This document shows, one piece after another, positions 16,746-26,146 of a stretch of DNA of 64,000 nt; within the stretch, counting starts at the first letter, position 1, and each line of letters opens with the position of its first letter. This DNA comes from Methylocystis heyeri (lineage in GTDB: Bacteria > Pseudomonadota > Alphaproteobacteria > Rhizobiales > Beijerinckiaceae). The position numbers were made by a program, and so were the translations under genes. The notes beneath the pieces are model-generated. The model made no database searches, was not told the DNA's origin, and was given only the letters and a program-made list of their open reading frames with translations. The DNA is taken from positions 1 to 64,000 of the forward strand of contig NZ_CP046052.1 in the NCBI RefSeq assembly GCF_004802635.2. Reading direction: 5' to 3'.

Positions 16746-17888
16746 TTGGCCGCGGAAGGGGGCGGGCGATTGGATATCTTGCTGCTGGCGGGCTCAAACG
16801 CGGGTCTTCGCGATGGCTGGGCCGCCCAATTCATGGAGCTCGCCCAGGACCACAGGGTGAAAAACCGCTTTCTGGGCGCCGTGGGATCGCTGTTTGGATT
16901 GTTGCGGCTGCTCCATCTGGATCGGGACCTCTCGGGACAGCCCGATCTGATCATTTTTGAATATGCTCTCAACGACGCCATCATGCTCGGCGATTGCGGC
17001 CTTTCGGCCGCCATGTTGCGAGATACGCTCGACGAGGTGGCCCAATATTGCGCGGAGCGCCAAATTCGATTGCTGTTCCTGGCTTTGCAGCCGCGGGACG
17101 CGCGCGCCGGCTTTTTTTCGTCGTCGCCCCGTGTCCTGCGCAGCTATTCCCGTGTCGCGAAGGCGCGGGCGATGCGCCCCTGCCTGACCTTGAACGAAAT
17201 TCTCGGCGGTCGTCCGGACGCCGGCTGTTACCAGGACGCCTATCACCTGACGCAGCCGGTGTCCCGCAAGGTCGCCGAACGGCTTCTGTCCCTGGTGGGG
17301 GAAGAAGAAATTCCCGTTCCTCTGGCGGCCCCGCGACGCCCCTGCGCCTTCTCCTATGTCGGCGCGGAAGCCGCCGCAGCGCTCGGTCCGGTCAGCACGG
17401 AGGCGCATGAGAGCAAGGTCTTCTCCGGCCGCTTTCTAAAGATCGAGCGCTCGGGCTCGAGCCGCTGGCCCGGACGTGGGCGGTTGGCGGGGCTGATGCT
17501 GCGTTCTTCCGGCCGGGCCGGGATCTACGTAGTGGGGAATGCGGCGAAGGCCTATAGGAAATGTTCGGCCTCGCTGATGCAGCAGACCGTCGCCAACCTC
17601 ATTCTTTTGCATTATGTGTCGCATCGGCTCCATGTCGACGACGACCTCGTGATTGCGATGCCGGGCCAGCCGTCCGCCGTCTTCGCGCTGGAAAACGACG
17701 GCTCGATGCAGGAAGCGGCGCCGAACGCTTCTTTCTTCGAGCAGTGTCTCGAAATCAACGGCGTCATGCTGTGGCGGCCGGCGCCTTTATGGGCTCGGCT
17801 GCAGGCGGCAGCGGCGCTTTGGGCCGCACGCTTGCGCCTCCGCCGCAGTGGCGCGCGCCGGGCTCCCGTGGAATCATGCGCGCAGTAA
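16746..17888 (+). CDS. SGNH-hydrolase-like protein with a C-terminal extension
   Basis: The 380-residue product resembles an SGNH/GDSL-type esterase. LLLAGSNAG (Ser17) takes the place of the GDS block, FEYALND supplies the Asn block and YQDAYHLT the Asp-x-x-His block near residue 165. The C-terminal half (about 190-380) has no motif I know and may be a beta-sandwich binding domain. There is no signal peptide. The frame opens with TTG at 16746; the TTG at 16770 lies just after GGAAGGGGG and may be the true start. It precedes dcd by 49 bases on the same strand. Substrate unknown; carbohydrate deacetylation is one possibility. Confidence 0.65.
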   Translation: MAAEGGGRLDILLLAGSNAGLRDGWAAQFMELAQDHRVKNRFLGAVGSLFGLLRLLHLDRDLSGQPDLIIFEYALNDAIMLGDCGLSAAMLRDTLDEVAQYCAERQIRLLFLALQPRDARAGFFSSSPRVLRSYSRVAKARAMRPCLTLNEILGGRPDAGCYQDAYHLTQPVSRKVAERLLSLVGEEEIPVPLAAPRRPCAFSYVGAEAAAALGPVSTEAHESKVFSGRFLKIERSGSSRWPGRGRLAGLMLRSSGRAGIYVVGNAAKAYRKCSASLMQQTVANLILLHYVSHRLHVDDDLVIAMPGQPSAVFALENDGSMQEAAPNASFFEQCLEINGVMLWRPAPLWARLQAAAALWAARLRLRRSGARRAPVESCAQ

Positions 17889-17937
17889 AGGATCGGGCCG
17901 GGACCGCAACCCGGTTCGCAAGCCGAGGGTTCAGGGA

Positions 17938-19092
17938 ATGATCGACAGAGGGCGGGGCGATTCGACGGCCGCGAGCGGAGGCTTCGGCGTCCTGCCCGGG
18001 CGGGGCATCGGCAGTTTGTTCGAAGCCGGGGCGATACGATCCTCCTCTCCGCTCCATCCCACGCAGATCCAGCCCGCGAGCCTCGATCTGCGGCTCGGGG
18101 AAAAAGCCTACCGCGTGCGGGCGAGCTTCCTTCCCGGGAAAGACCGTCAGGTCGGAACCATGCTGGAGGCCCTCGCTTCGGACGAGATTTGCCTGACGGG
18201 CAACGGCGCTGTGCTGGAACGCGGTTGCGTCTATGTCGTGCCCCTGATGGAGAGCCTCGTGCTGCCCGGCGATCTTTCAGGCGCGGCCAATCCCAAAAGC
18301 TCCACCGGCAGGCTCGACATCTTCACCCGCCTCATCGCAGACCACGGCGACAGGTTCGATCTCGTCGAGCAGGGTTATCGGGGCCCTCTCTACGCCGAAG
18401 TGTCGCCGCGCAGTTTCTCGGTGCGCTTGCGCGCCGGTTCGCGGCTGAACCAGCTTCGGTTCCGCCGGCATCCGACGGGCGAGCCGCAGCTGACCAGCTT
18501 CGCTTTGGGCGATGCCGCGCTCGAAGCGCGCCACGCGAAAAACGCGCTCGTCGACGGACCGCTCAATCTTCGCGACGGGGTGGTCCTGCGCGTCGATCTC
18601 TCCGAGCCGCTGAGCCCCAAGGGCGTGGTTGGGTATCGTGCGCAAAAACACGCCGACGTTATCGACGTCGACCGCGTCGGCGCCTACCGCATGGAGGATT
18701 TCTGGGACCCCTTGCCGGCGCGGCCCGACAAGCGGCTGATCCTCGATCCGGGCGATTTCTACATTCTCGCTTCGCGCGAGCGATTGTCGATACCACCCGA
18801 TCTTGCGGCTGAAATGGCGCCGATGGACGCCGCCATCGGCGAGTTTCGCGTCCATTACGCCGGCTTCTTCGATCCCGGCTTCGGCGCCGGAGCGGACGGA
18901 CGGCCGAGCAGCCGCGCCGTGCTGGAGGTGCGCAGCCGGGAGGTTCCGTTCATTCTCGACGACGGCCAGTTCATCGGCCGGCTGGTCTATGAGCCGATGG
19001 CGGAATTGCCCGGCGAACTCTACGGCGAAGCGGGAAGCTCGAACTATCAAGGCCAGGGCCTGAAGCTCTCCAAACACTTTCTGTCTTGCTAG
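17938..19092 (+). CDS. dcd: 2'-deoxycytidine 5'-triphosphate deaminase, bimodular
   Basis: This 384-residue protein is the alphaproteobacterial type of dCTP deaminase, supplying dUTP for thymidylate synthesis. It contains two dUTPase-like modules: the first with QIQPASLDLRLGEKAYRVRA and AANPKSSTGRLDIFTR, the second starting near LILDPGDFYILASRERLSIP and including AEMAPMDAAIGEFRVHYAGF. It is about twice the length of E. coli Dcd because of this duplication. The ATG at 17938 was chosen because homology begins there; the longer open frame overlaps the SGNH gene. It converges on the M14-type gene 26 bases away. Confidence 0.88.
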   Translation: MIDRGRGDSTAASGGFGVLPGRGIGSLFEAGAIRSSSPLHPTQIQPASLDLRLGEKAYRVRASFLPGKDRQVGTMLEALASDEICLTGNGAVLERGCVYVVPLMESLVLPGDLSGAANPKSSTGRLDIFTRLIADHGDRFDLVEQGYRGPLYAEVSPRSFSVRLRAGSRLNQLRFRRHPTGEPQLTSFALGDAALEARHAKNALVDGPLNLRDGVVLRVDLSEPLSPKGVVGYRAQKHADVIDVDRVGAYRMEDFWDPLPARPDKRLILDPGDFYILASRERLSIPPDLAAEMAPMDAAIGEFRVHYAGFFDPGFGAGADGRPSSRAVLEVRSREVPFILDDGQFIGRLVYEPMAELPGELYGEAGSSNYQGQGLKLSKHFLSC

Positions 19093-19118
19093 AGCGCATT
19101 TTCGATGCGCCTTCCGTC

Positions 19119-20126
19119 CTAACCGATCCGATGCATGAAATAGCACAGGCAATCGAGCCTGATGGCGCGCGGATCGAGCGTCAGCATCGCGGGGATCGCC
19201 GGCCGGGTCAGACGTATCCGGCCATCGGCGTAGTCGAAATATTCTTCGGCGGGGTGATCGCCGTCGCCGGGAAGCGTTTCGAGCCGAAACGACTCTCCGC
19301 ATTCTCCGAGGATATCGCCCCGGCGCAACGGCCGGAAATTGAGATGGTCGAGATCGCTGCGGAAACGGAAATCCGCCGCCGAGCCGTCAAAGGAGAAACT
19401 GGCTTGCGCAGGCAGTTTCACGATCGCGCAGGTTCGCAGCAGATCCACATCCTGCGCCGAGGGGCCGTGCTCGGGAAAGCGGGACATGGCGAGGACAGCT
19501 TCGATGAGGCTCGCCGCATGATCCGCGCCCACGCCGGCGCCCGCCTTGCCGCATTCGACCGTTATCGCGGGGCAAAGCCGCGCCATGGCCCCCGCCTGCA
19601 CGCCGAGCGGCCGCTGAAAATGCACCACGGTGCGGGAAAATAATTGCGCCAGCGAAATAAACTCCGGCTCGAGCCGCGTGACGCAGCTGTAGTGCGGATT
19701 GAAGCCGGTGTTGTTGTGGATGTCGACGCTCGCGAAAGGTTTTTTGCGGGCGGCGTAATCGAAGACCGCGCCGGCCATGAGGGATAGAGGCGCGTGAGGC
19801 TCGAGGGTCCCGGGCCAGATGCGGTTGAAATCCATCTGTTCCGGCAGCGTTCTCACATGAGCCGCGGCGGCCCCGACATTGCCGACGAACAAAAGCAGCG
19901 CGCGATGCAATTCCCGCTTGCCGCAACGGCGCAGGACCTCTTGAACGGCGATGAGCCCGCTGTCTTCATTGCCGTGAAGAAGAACGGACAGGAAAAGGGG
20001 GCGAGGATCGCGTCCCGGCAGGTCGATCAGACTGGGGCCCGGAAGAATCTCGATCAGCCGATCCGCGGGGCAGTCGAGAAAGCCCGCGGGCAGCTTGTCG
20101 AACAAGGCGAAGTGCGAGTCGTTCAC
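19119..20126 (-). CDS. M14-family (AstE/AspA-like) deacylase
   Basis: The 335-residue protein belongs to the zinc carboxypeptidase-like group containing succinylglutamate desuccinylase and aspartoacylase. Zinc ligands are visible in LLHGNED and, further on, VDIHNNTG; the Arg region is VRTLPEQMDFNRIWPG and ITVECGKAG provides the later catalytic Glu. It starts with GTG at 20126 after GAGGAG. It lies nine bases after the GCS2-family ligase and is surely co-transcribed with it. Since no arginine-succinyltransferase genes are nearby, its substrate is more likely an amide made or used by that ligase; this is inference. Confidence 0.82.
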   Translation of the reverse strand: MNDSHFALFDKLPAGFLDCPADRLIEILPGPSLIDLPGRDPRPLFLSVLLHGNEDSGLIAVQEVLRRCGKRELHRALLLFVGNVGAAAAHVRTLPEQMDFNRIWPGTLEPHAPLSLMAGAVFDYAARKKPFASVDIHNNTGFNPHYSCVTRLEPEFISLAQLFSRTVVHFQRPLGVQAGAMARLCPAITVECGKAGAGVGADHAASLIEAVLAMSRFPEHGPSAQDVDLLRTCAIVKLPAQASFSFDGSAADFRFRSDLDHLNFRPLRRGDILGECGESFRLETLPGDGDHPAEEYFDYADGRIRLTRPAIPAMLTLDPRAIRLDCLCYFMHRIG

Positions 20127-20135
20127 AAGCGCTCC

Positions 20136-21533
20136 TCACGGTTCCCATTGATGCGCCGGCGCGCCGCTGCGCTGTCGCTCGCAATAGGCCGCCATCAGTC
20201 TGAAAGCGTCGCCCTCGCGCAGTGCGAGGCCCCGCCGCTGCCATACGGCGCCAGTCTGGCCTCCTTGCACGCGCGCTTCAACTATATCGAGATAGGAGCC
20301 CGCCGCTACGCCGAGGTCTTCGAGACCGCGGCGCGCGGAAGGGAGAATATGTCGCAGCAGCAATTCCCGCGCCTCGATGGTCTCGCCGCCGGGCCAGATC
20401 AATTCCGCGCCGAGGCCGAACCGCGCGGCGGCGTAGAAGTTGGACTGCGCCTGTTCAAAGGCGAGCGTGTTCGCCTCTCCCGATCGCGTCAGATCATGGA
20501 CGAGGCCGCAATAGAGCGCGGTGTTCGCGACCATGTCGGAGATCGAAGGCCCGGCCGGCAGTATGCGATGCTCGATGCGCAAATGCGGCGTTCCGTCTTC
20601 GTCGAAGCCGATCAGCGCGCGGTTCCAGCGCCATATCGTGCCGTTGTGAAGGCGCAGATGACGCAGGGCCGCCGGGCTTTCCTCGAAGAATATGGGCAGC
20701 AGCACCGGGTAGTCGGCGAGGTTCTCTTCGAAGAGTTCGATGCAGGAGCGGGCGACGTAACCCGAGCCCATGCTCACCCTGCGTGTTTTTTCCGGGATGT
20801 CGACGGCCTGCTCGAACAAGGGAATCCGCGTCTCGCACCAGAGAGACTTGCCGAACAGGAACGGCGCATTGCCGCTCGCTGCGATGATCGGTCCGGAAGC
20901 GGCGATGGAGGCGTTGTAATAAAGATGGGCGCGCTCGGCCGGGATTTTCAGATGGATCTGGAACGAGGTCGCCGCCGCTTCGAGCATGACGTCGCAATGT
21001 TCCGACACGAGATGATCCGCGCCTTCGATGTCGACGCGCAACGGGCGGCCGCGGCGTCGTCGCAGCACCTCGTTGTTGAGCGCGTAATATCGGTTCAGCT
21101 TCGAAATGTTTTCGAGCGTCATGTCGGAGTCGCGAATGGTCGGGAGCGTGCCGATCATCACCATATTGGCGTCGAGGCCGTGCGCGACGTCGTTGCATCG
21201 CGTCCATAGCGCGCAAAGAATCTGTTCGGCGCGAGAGAAGGCGTCCGCTTCCAGAGGCAGGGGCGGGGGGTTGAGCTCCACATTGAACCGCGACAGTTCG
21301 GGGCCGACCTGCGGATTGTCCACCGCCTGAAGAAGGGCTTCGTTGATCGGCGCGGGAGAGTAGCTGTGGTCCACGATCCAGGCTTCGATTTCGAAGCCCA
21401 GTTCCAGACCTCGATTGGAGAAGCGACGGCTTTCGAACAGTTCTCGCGCCATGCGCGTTTCGAGCGCAAGCCTTTCGGCGAAGCGGCGAAAGTCCTTCGC
21501 GTCGAAGCCGATGTTTTTGATTTCCTCGCCCAT
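20136..21533 (-). CDS. Glutamate-cysteine ligase family (GCS2) carboxylate-amine ligase
   Basis: This 465-residue protein belongs to the GCS2 family of ATP-dependent carboxylate-amine ligases. Features include LELGFEIEAWIVD at the start of the domain, the active-site region LSRFNVELNPPPLPLE, HCDVMLEAAATSFQIHLKIP, and RIEHRILPAGPSISDMVANTA. The family joins a glutamate-type carboxylate to an amine, and glutathione precursor synthesis is only one of its roles. The adjoining M14 hydrolase suggests a dedicated amide metabolism or quality-control pair. It starts at ATG 21533. Confidence 0.82.
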   Translation of the reverse strand: MGEEIKNIGFDAKDFRRFAERLALETRMARELFESRRFSNRGLELGFEIEAWIVDHSYSPAPINEALLQAVDNPQVGPELSRFNVELNPPPLPLEADAFSRAEQILCALWTRCNDVAHGLDANMVMIGTLPTIRDSDMTLENISKLNRYYALNNEVLRRRRGRPLRVDIEGADHLVSEHCDVMLEAAATSFQIHLKIPAERAHLYYNASIAASGPIIAASGNAPFLFGKSLWCETRIPLFEQAVDIPEKTRRVSMGSGYVARSCIELFEENLADYPVLLPIFFEESPAALRHLRLHNGTIWRWNRALIGFDEDGTPHLRIEHRILPAGPSISDMVANTALYCGLVHDLTRSGEANTLAFEQAQSNFYAAARFGLGAELIWPGGETIEARELLLRHILPSARRGLEDLGVAAGSYLDIVEARVQGGQTGAVWQRRGLALREGDAFRLMAAYCERQRSGAPAHQWEP

Positions 21534-21885
21534 CGCCTTTGGTCCGTGGTCTCCATGGGCAGGCTCGCCCGCCGCCCCGGCGGCAAAACGCCGCGGCCAG
21601 TCTCCCCCTCGCCATCTTGCACGCCCCGCCGTGAAAGACGCGCAAGCTTCCTTCCGGCTCCGCCCAAGCCGCTGAAAAGCGAGGCTTTTGCGCGGGCGGC
21701 GTTTTTAGGCTATTTTTCGCCGTGATGTTGACTTAGCGTGCGTGCGTGTTGGGGGGAGAGGGAAATTCGGCGGCTGAAGCCGCGGTCACGCTCGCATTCG
21801 AGCCCGTTCCACCCAAATCGCCTTGCCCTCGGGACGCATTGTTCCGGGAGGGGTCAACCGGCGCATAGCCAGCTCGGGCTCGGCT
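21534..21885. other. Intergenic region between divergent GCS2 and DUF882 genes
   Basis: These 352 bases hold the promoters of two divergent genes. No RNA gene, strong hairpin or supported reading frame is visible. Confidence 0.4.
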
Positions 21886-23877
21886 ATGCGGGAGGTTAAC
21901 ATTGCGCCGACGACGCGGCGCCGACTTAGTGAGCAAGAGAGATTGTCCCCAGACGCCATTGTCCGCAAACCAAAACAATCGTCTGTGGCCGCCTCTTCGC
22001 TTCTGGCGGCGTTAACCATCGTCGCGGGAATCGCGACTCCCTCTTTCACGGAAAGCGCCATCGCGAACGGCGATACGCGAACCTTGAATCTTTTTTATGT
22101 ACATACGCAGGAATCGATTTCCGCGACCTATCTCGTCAACGGCCAATACGACCGCAATGTCCTGCAGCAGTTGAACTGGTTCCTGCGCGACTGGCGCCGG
22201 GACGAGCCCACCAACATGGATCCGCGTCTCTTCGACGTGGTGTGGGAGGCCTATCGCTCCGCAGGAGCCGGCGGCGAAGTGGTCAAGGTCGTTTCCGCCT
22301 ATCGCTCGCCCCAGACCAATGCGATGCTGCGCGCGCGTTCCCGCGCCGTCGCCAAATATTCCCAACATATGCTGGGCAAGGCGATGGACACGACCTTGCC
22401 CGGGATGCCGATGTCGCGAATTCGCGAGGTCGGCATGCGCATGCAGCGGGGCGGGGTAGGCTATTATCCCACTGCCGGGACGCCTTTCGTCCATCTCGAC
22501 GTCGGAAATGTTCGCGCCTGGCCGCGCATGACCTATGAGCAACTCGTCGAACTGTTCCCCGACGGCAAGACGGTCCATATCCCGTCCAATGGTCAGCCGC
22601 TGGCGCGCTACGAAGAAGCTAAGGCCGAGATCGAGGCTCGGAACAACGGCGCCGTCGTAATGGAGCCGCGCAGATCGCCCTTCGGGTTCCTGGCGTTTTT
22701 GTTCGGCGGCGGCGAGGACGAGGCCGAAGACGTGACGACCCCGGCGCCTGCTCCCCGCAAGCAATGGGCCGCGCTTGCGCCGCGCAATTCGAGGTCGGCT
22801 CGCGCCGCCGCCGAATCCGACGAGGAGGGAGGCGGCGAAGCTCCGCTCGAAACCCCGCGCCGCGGGCGAGAAGTTCTGGCCAAGGCCGAGGCCAATCTGC
22901 CTCGCGGCGAAACCGTGATGACAGCGGCTCCCGACGACGGCGCCGCCGCTGCGGCCAAGGCGGATGCCGCCGCTGCAAAAGCCGCCGCGGCAGCGGCGGC
23001 GAAGGCCGAAGCCGCCGCAGCGAAAGCGGAAGCAGCCGAGAGGGAGAAGCTCGAGCGCGCGCCATTGCCTCCCCAGCGTCCGGCGTCGCTTGAAAAAGCC
23101 GATCCGCAGGAGGCGATGCCGTCCGATAAGCGGCTGGCGGCGATCGAGCCGGAGGCGAACTCCCCGAACTCGGCCGTTTCGCCCGGCGCCGCCTCCACGG
23201 CCGGAGCGGAGCCCGACGCCGCCGCGAGCGACATCGACGCGCCGCTTCCGCCGCGAAGGCCCCATAATCTGGCCGCGGGTTCGAACGCGCCGCTGCCGCC
23301 GGTCAGGCCGACGGAGTTCGCTTCCGCGGGGAAGTCGGACGCCAACGCTTCTCAAGAGCAACCCACTCCCCAGCCCGTAGCCCTGGCGCCGGCCCCTCTG
23401 CCGCAGCCCCGCCCCAAGAATTTGAGGGCGGGCGACAAGGCTAGGGAAGACGGGGCGCTGTCCAATCTGATGGACTCGACCGGCTCTTCCGCTCATGCCG
23501 CCAAACCGCGCTCCCCCGCATCCGACGACGACCCTCTGGCCTTCGCCCCGCCGACTGCCGCGAAAGGGACAAGCTCGGGCGCAAAGTCCCCCGCCGGCAA
23601 GACGACGATAGGCAAATCCACTCCGGGGCCGCGCGCGGAATTTGTGCCCGCCCGGCTCGAGCCCTCGAATTTTCACGCCATGACAGCCGCAAGTCCCACG
23701 ATCGGCGATTCTGCGGCGCCAGCATCGGGTTCCTCGATGATGGGAGCGTCGGTCGGGGGCGTTCGCGCCGCGGCTCACGCCTCCAGACCGGGCGCGCTGA
23801 AGGATATCGAGCCGACGGCTCGGCCGGCGTTCTCGGACGATGCCGGGGCCGACGGGGCCGACGCTCCCGCCCGCTAG
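21886..23877 (+). CDS. DUF882/YcbK-like M15-type peptidase with long disordered tail
   Basis: This 663-residue envelope protein has a basic N-terminus and a hydrophobic signal segment (SLLAALTIVAGIATPS). The DUF882 domain (about residues 60-230) shows the M15 zinc-peptidase pattern: SAYRSPQTNAML, SQHMLGKAMD and HLDVG. This predicts a peptidoglycan cross-link peptidase or binding role. The remaining 430 residues are Ala/Pro/Glu-rich low complexity with recurring 'PLPP.RP' motifs, probably a periplasm-spanning disordered tail. I prefer the ATG at 21886 to a TTG 63 bases earlier. The gene stands alone. Confidence 0.82.
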   Translation: MREVNIAPTTRRRLSEQERLSPDAIVRKPKQSSVAASSLLAALTIVAGIATPSFTESAIANGDTRTLNLFYVHTQESISATYLVNGQYDRNVLQQLNWFLRDWRRDEPTNMDPRLFDVVWEAYRSAGAGGEVVKVVSAYRSPQTNAMLRARSRAVAKYSQHMLGKAMDTTLPGMPMSRIREVGMRMQRGGVGYYPTAGTPFVHLDVGNVRAWPRMTYEQLVELFPDGKTVHIPSNGQPLARYEEAKAEIEARNNGAVVMEPRRSPFGFLAFLFGGGEDEAEDVTTPAPAPRKQWAALAPRNSRSARAAAESDEEGGGEAPLETPRRGREVLAKAEANLPRGETVMTAAPDDGAAAAAKADAAAAKAAAAAAAKAEAAAAKAEAAEREKLERAPLPPQRPASLEKADPQEAMPSDKRLAAIEPEANSPNSAVSPGAASTAGAEPDAAASDIDAPLPPRRPHNLAAGSNAPLPPVRPTEFASAGKSDANASQEQPTPQPVALAPAPLPQPRPKNLRAGDKAREDGALSNLMDSTGSSAHAAKPRSPASDDDPLAFAPPTAAKGTSSGAKSPAGKTTIGKSTPGPRAEFVPARLEPSNFHAMTAASPTIGDSAAPASGSSMMGASVGGVRAAAHASRPGALKDIEPTARPAFSDDAGADGADAPAR

Positions 23878-24323
23878 TTTCCCTCCCGAGCCTTTCCGGA
23901 GCGATGCGATCCCGCAGTTCGCGTCCTCTCGCCGCAGCGCGCCATCCCCTCGAACGAAGGGTCGCGGCGCTCCCCGCCACGGCGGCGCAAGGCAATTTCT
24001 TCGCCGGGGAAGTCATCATCCCGTTTGGAGCGCGTCTTTTACGCAAAAGCCGGTCAAATTTGGCGCAAATGCGCTCCAAGTCATCGGGGCGGCTGGCTAT
24101 TTTGTTGCGGCGCACCGCAAAAATTCTCGGATATCCAGACCCTTCCGCTCTGGCGTTAACGTATTTGTAGCCAAGAAATGGCGCCAATCCGGACAATATA
24201 TAGAAACAAACTTAGGGATTCGGCGTATACAAATAGACTCACATTCGAAGCGTCGCCGGACGTTGCCGGCGCACGCAAGGATATTTTGGAAAAATGATAG
24301 ATCGGAAGGATGAGGAGGCTGCG
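23878..24323. other. Intergenic region with a family-1 repeat and an AT-rich segment
   Basis: These 446 bases lie between the DUF882 gene and the small membrane protein. They contain a family-1 repeat (24025-24079) and then an AT-rich stretch (about 24150-24300) that may carry the promoter of the downstream small gene. I see no convincing gene. Confidence 0.45.
24025..24079 (+). repeat. Dispersed intergenic repeat, family 1, copy c
   Basis: TTGGAGCGC (24025-24033) and GCGCTCCAA (24071-24079) are perfect terminal inverted arms. The interior includes ACGCAAAAGCCGGTCAAATT, matching copies at 7136 and 14981. Confidence 0.7.
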
Positions 24324-24542
24324 ATGCCTGTCGCGGAGCGGGATTTTCGTCATCGAAGGCCGGCGGCGCAGGCAGGTTACGGCCGCCTCGGCGCCAGGGT
24401 CAGGCGTGACGCCGTCGTCCTTGCTGCGGCGGCGGTGGGGGCCATCGCAATCTGCGTCGCCGCCGGACTCTATTTTTTCGCCGGGTGGAGCGCGCTTGCT
24501 CTGTTCTTCTTCCTGTTCGGAATGGGCGCGGCCATGAAATGA
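24324..24542 (+). CDS. Small membrane protein
   Basis: This 72-residue protein has a basic N-terminus followed by one long or two short hydrophobic segments (VVLAAAAVGAIAICVAAGLY and WSALALFFFLFGMGAAM). GAGGAGG six bases upstream supports the ATG at 24324; an ATG at 24294 in frame is the alternative. It ends six bases from the convergent sugar transferase gene. I do not recognise a family. Its position at the edge of the exopolysaccharide region is the only clue. Confidence 0.6.
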   Translation: MPVAERDFRHRRPAAQAGYGRLGARVRRDAVVLAAAAVGAIAICVAAGLYFFAGWSALALFFFLFGMGAAMK

Positions 24543-24548
24543 GGGGTC

Positions 24549-26030
24549 TCAATAGGCGCTGCTGTCCCGAAAAACGAGTCGAACCGTCTTGAAGATGATT
24601 TTGATGTCGAGCCAGAGGGTCCAGTTTTCGATGTATTGGATGTCGTAGTCGACACGCCTCTGCAGCTTCAGGACGCTATCCAATTCTCCACGCAATCCGT
24701 GAATTTGCGCCCAGCCGGTCAATCCCGGCTTCACGCGGTGACGGACGGCGTAGTAATCGACCAGATCCTCGAGGTTCCTGCCTTCCGCCTTTGTGGCGAG
24801 CGCATGGGGACGAGGGCCGATCAGCGACATGGAGCCCTGGAGAACGTTTATCAGCTGCGGCAATTCGTCGATGCTGTACCGGCGCAATATCCGGCCCACG
24901 CGGGTGACGCGCGGGTCGTTTCGGCTGGTCTGCTTTTCCGCATGATGGTCCGTCATCTCGGTGTACATCGAGCGGAACTTCCATAGCTCGAACGGGCGGC
25001 CGTTGAAGCCCGTGCGTATCTGCTTGAAAAAGACCGGTCCCCGACTTTCGATGCGTATCGCCAGGGCGACGAGCGCGAACAGCGGCGACAAAGCGAGCAG
25101 GCCGAGCCCCGCCAGGATTATGTCCTCCATGCGCTTCAGCCACAGGCCCCAGCCATGGATCGATTCCTCGATCGCACAGAAAGCGGGGCGGCTCCCGAGT
25201 TGGCAGATCCTGCGGATCGAGCGATCGACGGCGCCATCGTCGGGGACGACGAAGACCCGAGTCGAGAGATGGCGCAGCACATCCAGTCTGCTCAAGACCA
25301 GAGGTATATCGGCCCAGGGAGCCGAGACGTAGACGTGGTCGATTTCCAGCTGCGCAACCATTTCGGCGACCGCTCCAAGATCGGCGAAGGACGCAAACTC
25401 GAGGCTGTGAAGGACGCGAACCTGCTTGGCGGTTTGGGACTCGATTTCCCGGGAAGCGATTGGAGGCGCGAACATGCCGATGGACAATGCGCGGCTCACA
25501 CAGGCGCCGCGCTCGAGCGCGCGCTCGATGAGCTTGAAGAAAACGGTCCGGAATTCGAATTTGAGCAGGAAGGCGAGAACGGCCCAGGTGAAGAACCAGA
25601 GCCGCGAATATTTTTCGGCCGATTTGGTCGCGACAACGATAACCAGCATGAACGCAAAAGTTGCAAAGGTCGTCAGCGGAAGGCGCCTGAACGCTCGTCG
25701 GCGATCCAATATGGCGTCCGTCCGATAAACGCCGAGCAGATGCGCCCAGATCAAGTTGGAGAAGACGCCCAGCAGGAGGGCTTCCGTTCCCAGATCCTGT
25801 AAGGGCCGGGCCGCGCCGTTGAAAAATTCGGCGACGACGCCGGCGCCGTTCGCTCCCAGCGCCATCGCGAGAGTAGCGGCAATCGCCATTGCCGCTACGC
25901 AGCTCTGCGGCGAAATTCTCCTCGACTTTGCAATAGCGGTAGACGTCACGCCAAGCTCACGGGCCTGACTCGCCTCTAGGTGGCATTCCGAGGTCGCGCG
26001 CAAGTCTAAATCCTTGCAATATGAAGGCAT
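24549..26030 (-). CDS. Undecaprenyl-phosphate sugar phosphotransferase (exopolysaccharide initiation)
   Basis: The 493-residue membrane enzyme starts exopolysaccharide synthesis by moving a hexose-1-phosphate from a nucleotide sugar to undecaprenyl phosphate. It has four N-terminal membrane helices, a CoA-binding-like domain (about 170-290), then the catalytic domain with the membrane-entering helix MEDIILAGLGLLALSPLFAL, FKQIRTGFNGRPFELWKFRS, DELPQLINVL, LIGPRPH and KPGLTGWAQIHGLRGE. The architecture is that of WcaJ/PssY/ExoY-type enzymes; glucose or galactose cannot be distinguished. I start at ATG 26030; an upstream TTG at 26072 lacks a ribosome binding site. Confidence 0.9.
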   Translation of the reverse strand: MPSYCKDLDLRATSECHLEASQARELGVTSTAIAKSRRISPQSCVAAMAIAATLAMALGANGAGVVAEFFNGAARPLQDLGTEALLLGVFSNLIWAHLLGVYRTDAILDRRRAFRRLPLTTFATFAFMLVIVVATKSAEKYSRLWFFTWAVLAFLLKFEFRTVFFKLIERALERGACVSRALSIGMFAPPIASREIESQTAKQVRVLHSLEFASFADLGAVAEMVAQLEIDHVYVSAPWADIPLVLSRLDVLRHLSTRVFVVPDDGAVDRSIRRICQLGSRPAFCAIEESIHGWGLWLKRMEDIILAGLGLLALSPLFALVALAIRIESRGPVFFKQIRTGFNGRPFELWKFRSMYTEMTDHHAEKQTSRNDPRVTRVGRILRRYSIDELPQLINVLQGSMSLIGPRPHALATKAEGRNLEDLVDYYAVRHRVKPGLTGWAQIHGLRGELDSVLKLQRRVDYDIQYIENWTLWLDIKIIFKTVRLVFRDSSAY

Positions 26031-26146
26031 TCCCCGGACTGTAGAAGAATCCGCCGATGATGCAAGGGCCAAGGTCGGATCGGTCTGCGATATATGCGGA
26101 TATTATTTATTTGCAATGTGAGCCGGGGTCATGGCAGCCTTCCATC

